NCBI GenBank assembly: GCA_002778195.1
Contig: PCDI01000004.1
Coordinates: 3,198,226 to 3,262,225, forward strand
Length of the DNA: 64,000 bases
Direction of reading: 5' to 3'
Source: Raffaelea ambrosiae
Lineage: Eukaryota; Ascomycota; Sordariomycetes; Ophiostomatales; Ophiostomataceae
Shown here: positions 57,921-64,000 of the stretch, in pieces
Layout of the letters: every line of letters begins with the position of its first letter
Position numbering within the stretch: the first letter of the stretch is position 1
Notes under the pieces: model-generated
The model's input: the letters and a program-made list of their open reading frames with translations, nothing else
Databases searched by the model: none
Told to the model about the DNA's origin: nothing
Program-made: the position numbers and the translations under genes

Positions 57921-58456
57921 GACGACAAGACCAAGGAGGGGGAAAAAGAGCGGAAGAAGAAGAAGAAGAAGAAGAAAGTCAATTGGATCGGAATGGTTGC
58001 AGTCCTTCCCGTCCAACCCACGGCCCACCACTCTGGCCTGGATACCACATCGCCTTTATATCGTACATTTCATCGGCATCATTCCCTGTGTTGTCAAAGT
58101 CTCTTTTTCCCGTCCATCGCCCGGCGTCATCTGGACGAATGAATTGGCCTATCTCTTCTTGTGCCCAGACATCTTCCCGTGTCAATCAGTTGTCGAATCC
58201 CAGCTTGTCGAGCTCAGAGCTCTCCTTCCCCAAAGGTGTTGCTTAGATCGGCCATCTCTGCAAACAGGGACCAGCATGGGCGCGCGATCCCCAGATTCCT
58301 GTCTCTCGCATGCAGCTCTAGGCCGTGGTCGGCCAACCTGCCCCACCGCCGTTGGCTCTCAACTCGATCACTACCAACAGAGTTGACTGGTGGAAACTTT
58401 GAATTGGGCATTCTACGTACTCTCTATCATGGACCTCCTCTGTCTCAAATCTCCCC
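57921..58456. other. Intergenic region upstream of SDR
   Basis: 536 bp between the SDR start and the 3' end of the Dabb gene, both on minus. A GAA-type repeat lies at about 57952-57974. No other gene recognised. Confidence 0.4.
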
Positions 58457-58884
58457 CTACAAACTGTGGTCCCCGAACACGCCGTCCTCGTAGTCCATTG
58501 CCAGCACCTGCACAACCACGCTGTCGCTCCACCGGACAAACTCCATGTGCACCGGATCCGTCAGCGCATAGTAGTCGCGGTCCTCCTTGTTGGCAAAGCG
58601 CACCACAAAGACATGCGTCAGGCCATTCTGCAGACCCTGCACCGAATTGTCGCGGCCGCCCGACGCGGAGACGATGTAGGGCTTGCCCGTCTTGGGATGG
58701 AGGCAGGTATCTGGGAGGGCAAACATGCGGTCCACGAGTTCCTAAAAGAAGACGACGACAGGCCAAAAGTCAATGAGGGGGGGGAATACTCAGTCAACCC
58801 GGGTTGCTCAATCTCTCTTACCTTGACGTCCGCCGGCGTGGAGCCTGGCTTGAACTGGAACGAAACAATATGTGTGATGGTCAT
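58457..58884 (-). CDS. Dabb (dimeric alpha-beta barrel, stress-responsive) domain protein
   Basis: Exons 58884-58822 and 58741-58457 give 115 aa, the usual size of a single Dabb domain. The start MTITHIVSFQFKPGSTPADV and the later GLTHVFVVRFANKEDRDYYALTDPVH with VVVQVLAMDYEDG are typical, including the His near the start and the H-x3-F pattern. Such proteins form dimers; some have cyclase or hydrolase-like activity, others are stress-induced in plants. The exact function here is not deducible. The phase-0 intron joins DVK to ELVDR. It lies upstream of an SDR on the same strand, which could be chance. Confidence 0.9.
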
Positions 58885-59478
58885 TGTGGAGATGGCTGGC
58901 CTGGTTGTACTGGTTGTACTGATTTCCTGTAAGTTCTGTAGCCGTAACGCTGGCCCTCGTTTTCACATTTCCTCTGGATCCCCAGGGTGCAGCAGGTATC
59001 TGGCCGGGGGGGATATCGTAGATATACCAATCGATACCGATCGGGGTCCATCGAGCTAACGGCGGACGAGCCTTACGACCGACGGGCGTCTGGCACTGCC
59101 CTGATTGGGCCTAGTTGGCCGACTTACACTTTGAGAATCGTCAACGGCTTCTACGAGTTGCACTGCTGTCGTCACTTCTCAACTGTCGTCACTTTCTCCC
59201 AAAGAACAAACGTTCAAGAAGAAACATGTTCTGCAGGCAGTCATTCATTTGGTCTTCATAAGTCCCTCCCTCCCTCTGCTTTTCTGTACTTCCGGGGTTT
59301 TGTTTTCACTTGCTTTTCTGTATGGCAGCTCGCTTTTTTGCCTTTATTTGATTTCTCTCAAATCGAGCCTTGTAAAGATCATCCTCGCACCTTGTGTGTA
59401 TCTCTTTCTGTCTCTCTAGAAGTAGGGTTGACGTCTTTCTCCTTCGTTTTGTCTATGCCCTTTCTCATTCGTTGTTCT
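58885..59478. other. Intergenic region Dabb gene-hexokinase 3' end
   Basis: Promoter of the Dabb gene and 3' flank of hexokinase. T-rich sequence in the right half. No gene recognised. Confidence 0.4.
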
Positions 59479-62400
59479 TTACATAAAGTTCTCCGGGTGC
59501 AGAATACCATTCACGTTGCCTTCCTTGACACGCTTCATGGTCAGGGCAGCAATGAGGGCCGCGCCCACGCCGCTGCCGTCTTCGGCGGCCAGGATCTCAA
59601 TGGGGTCCTCTTCCTTGGGGTTGGTCTTGTCGGGCCAGTCGAGGATCTCCCTGAGGGCCTGCGCGCCGCGGGCCTTGAAGTGAGGGTACTTGTTGAAGAC
59701 GGAGCCGTCGGCGCCGACGTGGCAGGACTTGTAGCCCTTTTTAAGGCTGATGGCAGCAACACCGCAGGCCGAGAGGCGGGCGGAGCGGGTGCCGATGAGT
59801 TCAGCGAGGCGGCGGATGAGCTCGAGCTCGGGCGGGTTGGGGCTCAGGCCGAGCTTGTCCTGGAAGAGATCGAAAGTCTCCTGCAAGTTCTCCCACGGGT
59901 CACTGCAAAGATGTTAGAACGGACGAACGAGTGAGCGAGCGAAGCGGAGCGAAGCGAAATCAAAACGAAAAGAAATAAACGAGCGAAGCGAGGAAAGAAA
60001 AGCGAGGACAGAAAAGAAAACATACTCTTCAATGGCCGAGAGGAAGGATGAATCGAGGCTGTAGGAACGACGCAGCTTGGTGATGTCCTGGCCGCCAAAG
60101 ATGTGGGTGTCGTGGTTGTCGTGGAGGTCGACCAAGACGAGACGGAAGATCTCGCCGAGGTAGAGACCAGCAATCATCTTCTCGAATGCCTGTTGGCCAG
60201 GCCGCGGGGAATCCTTGTCAATGATAATGTCGTAGGGGGTGAGCGGGAGGACCTTGTGCTCATTGTCAAAGGCACCCCACTCGCAGTTGATGCCCATGAG
60301 CATGTCGGGCGGGAGGTTCATGTGGGCGAGCTTGGGGATGGAGCCGCAGGTCTCCATGTAGGCGGCGTTGCAGCCGGTGCCAAAGATGCAGCCGATGCGC
60401 ATCTTGGTATCGGTGTAGGCCGAGGCGATGAGAGTACCTGTGGTGTCGTTGATGAGAGCGGCCAGTTTGATCGGGGTTCCCTTGCGAGGGTTAGCTTTTG
60501 AAGTTTTCTTTTGAGCAGAAACGAAGGAATGAAGAAGAAGAATAAGAAAGAAAAAGAAACAGAAGAAAACGACACGAAGAAACAAAATGACGAAACAGAC
60601 AAAAAACACGCAAGAGCAACTTGGTAGAAGAAGAAAGAAATCAAAAAAAAAAAAGAAAAAAAGAAAAGAAGCAAGAGTAAAATCGTTAAAAGAAAGGCGC
60701 CCAGATCACTCACCCGAGCAGACAGGGCGGCCTCGAACATGGGCACCACGTTGTGGCCCTCGACGCCGGAAATGTCGAAACCCTTGGTCCAACGCTGCAG
60801 AATACCCTCGTCAATGTAGTTCTGGGTAGCCGGGTACGAGAAAGTGAAACCCAGCGGCAGCTTCTCCAGCTTGGAGACGTCGTTGTGGTGCGTCTCCAGG
60901 AACTGGTGGACACAGTCGGCAATGTACTCCCAGAGCTCTTCCGACTCGCCCGTCTTGAGCTCTTCGGGCATCCGGTACTTGGACTGGATGATGTCAAATT
61001 CGGATTTCTGCTCCGTCAGAGTGATCTCGCAAACACGCAGGTTGGTGCCGCCCATGTCGAGGGCCAGAAAGGTCCCCGTCTCGTAGCCATCCGGAAGGTC
61101 CAAAACCCAAGTCGGGTTCATAGGCTGGAAAGCAAGTTGTCAGCCCTTGCATGCCAGGCAGACAAAAGACGTGTCTGTCAATGTGTCCGCAAACTCACGA
61201 TGCTTCCGCCCTCAACGCTGAGACCCTTGTCGAGCTCATGGATGAAGTGCTGCGTAATAGCCTTCAGTTTGGTACCGTCCACGGTGAAGATACGCTCGAG
61301 GTTCTCGATCTCCTTCTTGAGATCCTTCGGGATATCAGCAAAAGAGCCTAGTCGTTGGGAATCACAAATTGTTAGCATCGGGCTATTTCTTTTTGTCTCA
61401 TTTTTCTTTTTCATATCAAAACACTTCTTGGGATTGCAGCTGGCTTGCCCATTGCGGTGGTATGTTTCGGACGTGGTAGATCGGATGTCCAAGAAACGGT
61501 TGGAGGTCGATGAAAGGAAATGTGAGGAGGGGGAGGAGTAGACGTCGTGGCAGCCATGTTTATATATATTTCTGAATTTTGAAATTTTTTGTGGACTTGT
61601 GATTCTGTTTGTTTGTTTTGTTTTTGCTGCCTGAAAGAGGGGGGCCGCGAAAAGTGCACTTGATGCCTGTTCCGACGCGTCCTCCGTTTGCAATGGCGCT
61701 CGCTCGAGCACGGCTATGACGAGTTGTATGGGGTCGAGTGTATCACGAGGACAGATGGCCGACGTCACAGATGGGACACAAACAGAAGAGGCACAAAACA
61801 AAGGGATGAGCACGAATAAAACTGGCAAGGTTCTTCTTTGAAACTTCACCGTGGGGGTGGAAGCATGGGCATGGGCAGAAGCACGGGCAGAAGAACGGGC
61901 AGGAGTATGGGGTTCAAAACACCGAAGGATCAAGGAACAGTAGTCTGGAGAAGGAACAAAGGGAGAATACACATTTATAGAAAGGCAGGGCTGGCAGACG
62001 GCAGGCGTGGGGTGGACAAGGTAGATATAAACGTTGAAGGACCCAAGCAAAGGGAGACTCCTCCTTATCACAACGGCCCAGAAGAGAGAGAGCGAAGCAG
62101 AAGTGGATGGACACGAGTACATGCAGGAGCTATCCAACAGCACAACGGTACTTCTGTTGTGTGGCATCCCTGGCTGTCCGCCACCAGCATGACGTTGCCA
62201 TAACGCGCACAACAAAGGCGGTCCCTGGACGGTCGGGCAGGCTGGGAGTGGGCTAGCCTACACGCCAGGCTCGACTGAGCCCGCCCGTATTAGACCATAG
62301 ATAGTCTCGATCTCAACTTTAAGATCATGCAGAGCCTGAGTGGTGGAGCTCGTGTGACATGGCGGGTTGATTAAGGGATGGACAGGATATCTGGCAAGCC

Positions 62401-63054
62401 TGAGCACAAGGTGGCAGCCCCTTGGCATTCCCGAAGGGCTCCGGTTGCCCGACACCGTTTGTTTGTGTATCTTGGGATGGCCCGCATAATCTCGAGTATC
62501 GTTGTGTATTTCAACAGACTCAAAGGGGCTGGTGGAAGCGATATCTCTTGCATGGAGCTGCAGGCGAGGCTGCTAGATTGCGTAAAAGGGACCAAGCAGG
62601 AGGGGGTTGCATATGAGCCAACACGGGGCACACAAAAAAAAAGAAACCAAAGGAGCCAAAGGAGCCCAAAAACCAAAAACCAAAAAACCACAAACTAAAG
62701 GGCCATAGGAAAACACTCCAGAGACGAGCCAGTAGCTAGTCCAACGGTTCAACCCGGCAGCGCGGACTAGCGAATGTGACCGGGGACAAACTCATAGACA
62801 CGGCACGGGGAAAAGCAGACAAGATGCAGAAAGGGGCAGGTTGAGCCGGAACGGACGGGCAGTAGGGGATGCAGGGAAAGCAGCGGGAAAGGAAGCATTG
62901 GCTGCTCGTATAGATAAGACGTCACATTTGTTGCTGGAGGGACTGCGCGGCAGCAACAGCCAAAAAGAGATACAAAGAGTAGGTGAGGGAGACAAAATCG
63001 GATCGTACCTGTGCCCTTGCGGGAAGGCGGCTTCTTGGGACCAAGGCCGACCAT
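59479..63054 (-). CDS. HXK1: Hexokinase
   Basis: Minus-strand exons 63054-63009, 61347-61199, 61124-60714, 60480-60026 and 59902-59479 give 494 aa. The start MVGLGPKKPPSRKGTG is the usual start of filamentous-fungal hexokinase. Seen are LALDMGGTNLRV with Asp88, the sugar-binding LGFTFSYPATQ, NDTTGTL with catalytic Asp214, IFGTGCNAAYME, and the C-terminal GVGAALIAAL adenosine-binding stretch. It phosphorylates glucose and fructose in the cytosol; the class is also a candidate sugar sensor. Exon 1 has only 46 nt and is followed by a 1661-nt intron, very long for such a genome. The other introns are 74, 233 and 123 nt. All joins preserve frame. A glucokinase is less likely given the N-terminus. 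Confidence 0.94.
59926..60013. repeat. GCGAAGCG/GAGCGA short repeat cluster in hexokinase intron 4
   Basis: Imperfect repeats of GAGCGAAGCG are spread through the fourth intron of hexokinase. They are purine-rich on the plus strand. Confidence 0.6.
61348..63008 (-). other. Long first intron of hexokinase
   Basis: The intron is bounded by a GTACGA donor after codon 15 plus one base, and a CTAG acceptor at 61348. It contains no recognised gene or RNA. The exon-2 frame stays open upstream into it as far as an ATG at 62215. Confidence 0.75.
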
Positions 63055-64000
63055 GTTGAGCTACTGTGGCTTTTTTTCCTGAAAGTGCGCGGGCCACAGA
63101 CGACAGAGGTGTGCCTGGATCGGTGGTTTTGCTGAGATCTGTCGATGGTTTGGTCTGTCTTTTTGTGTTGTCCAAAGCTCAAACTTTTGGCAGGAGCTGT
63201 CGTGGATGCCCGGGAGGCTCCGCCGCTCTTTGAGCTTACTAGAGTGGGGTATTTAAGAAAGGCGGGACAGAGCACAGCACAGCACAACGGCAGGCACACA
63301 CAGCAAGGGAAGAAAGGGCGGGCAAGTGCGAGAATTTCCCCGGCCAATGGGTTGTCAGAGCTGCCAATGACCCAGCTACGGGTCGCCAATGGGTCGCTAA
63401 TGTGGGGGAGGGGGCTCTTCGTTTTGGGGATATGTGTAACTCACTACTACGTATCTTACAAATGAGCTGGCGCCGCCTGCGTACGCGCAGCACCTCCCAG
63501 CACCCCCCCCCCCCCCCCCCCCCCCCCAGCAATCCTAGCCTGCGTGGCAGACGTATAAGAACAGCAAAATCATATTACGGCACCTCCCTCTTTACGTCGG
63601 AGGCCATCCGGACACCACTGACTACGGAGTTGTGCGAGACACCTACCTGGCTGAGGACCCACTCTCGAAGGCGGTATTTGACGACTAGGTGTGAGCGGAA
63701 CGACATGAATAGCTGAAAGAGAGAAAAGGAAGAAGAAAAGCTATCGAAACGCGTAGGCGGTGTGTATGAGCGCATGATGTGTCATCACGTGGCAGAGTGC
63801 ATGCAACATTTTACTACTCGTATGTATCTTTGCGACACAGTGGTGGCTGCATTCTGACTCATCCACGTGCTTGTCGATAATGCGCCTCGAAAGTCACATG
63901 ATTTTTTCCAACGAAAAACCCCCACCTTTTCTCGGGCCCTGTATTATTATCGGATCATTCTCATCATACAAACACATTCTGGATTCCTTTCCATCCAAGG
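63055..64000. promoter_or_regulatory. Hexokinase upstream region to right edge
   Basis: Contains the hexokinase promoter and a 25-C run. CACGTG cores occur near 63786 and 63864. A gene beyond the edge cannot be judged. Confidence 0.4.
63503..63527. repeat. Homopolymer run of 25 C
   Basis: Uninterrupted C on plus (G on the hexokinase coding strand), about 450 bp upstream of the hexokinase ATG. The length is as assembled and may be inexact. Confidence 0.9.

Noticed and set aside
56909..58884. SDR plus Dabb pair as a small biosynthetic cluster
   Set aside because: No core synthase, P450 or transcription factor nearby; neighbours are housekeeping genes.
62739..62770. B-box-like GGTTCAACCC in hexokinase intron 1
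   Set aside because: No A box at the right distance and no cloverleaf can be drawn.
1..64000. Transposons, CRISPR arrays, rRNA
   Set aside because: No transposase, reverse transcriptase, terminal repeats, regular spacers or rRNA-like stretches were seen in the window.

Overview
The window looks like nuclear chromosomal DNA of a filamentous ascomycete, most likely a Sordariomycete. Evidence: short introns with GTAAGT/GTGAGT-type donors, CTAAC-type branch points and CAG/TAG acceptors; G+C-rich exons set in T- or A-rich intergenic DNA; genes on both strands without operons; and proteins with recognisable filamentous-fungal forms (Nak1/POD-6-type kinase, Pil1 eisosome protein, RMT2, VTC4). Genus cannot be fixed from this sequence alone. 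I see no rRNA, tRNA, CRISPR array or intact mobile element.

Layout, left to right. 1-10 kb: an SDR oxidoreductase (-), the nucleotide-excision-repair ATPase RAD16 (+), a large germinal-centre-type kinase (+). 10-24.7 kb: SUA5 tRNA threonylcarbamoylation enzyme (+), zeta-COP RET3 (-), replicative helicase subunit MCM4 (+), polyphosphate polymerase VTC4 (-), arginine methyltransferase RMT2 (+). 24.7-26.9 kb is gene-poor with one possible gene relic. 26.9-36.5 kb: 2-Cys peroxiredoxin TSA1, oligosaccharyltransferase OST1, a small basic orphan protein, eisosome PIL1 and ubiquinone monooxygenase COQ6, all (+). 38.6-40.1 kb: an unrecognised Cys-rich protein (+). 40.6-50.5 kb: complex I 49-kDa subunit (-), Pol I/III subunit RPC40 (+), NEDD8 E1 subunit UBA3 (-), TEL2 (+), COX17 (+) and a coiled-coil orphan (-). 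51.6-59 kb: PXR1 (+), a concentrative nucleoside transporter (-), a second SDR (-), a Dabb-domain protein (-). 59.5-63.1 kb: hexokinase (-) with an unusually long first intron; its promoter fills the right end.

The content is mainly housekeeping: genome maintenance (RAD16, MCM4, TEL2), mitochondrial respiration (COQ6, complex I 49 kDa, COX17), translation and ribosome production (SUA5, RPC40, PXR1), secretion (RET3, OST1), phosphate and sugar metabolism (VTC4, HXK1). There is no sign of a secondary-metabolite cluster or a defence island, and I did not find a convincing new multi-gene system. The more interesting items are gene-structure details (very short exons, an open-frame intron, a long hexokinase intron, a possible extra PIL1 exon), two MluI cell-cycle boxes before MCM4, three unrecognised proteins and a few striking sequence tracts. 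Exon boundaries were worked out by hand from splice signals, reading frame and family similarity; none is backed by transcript data.
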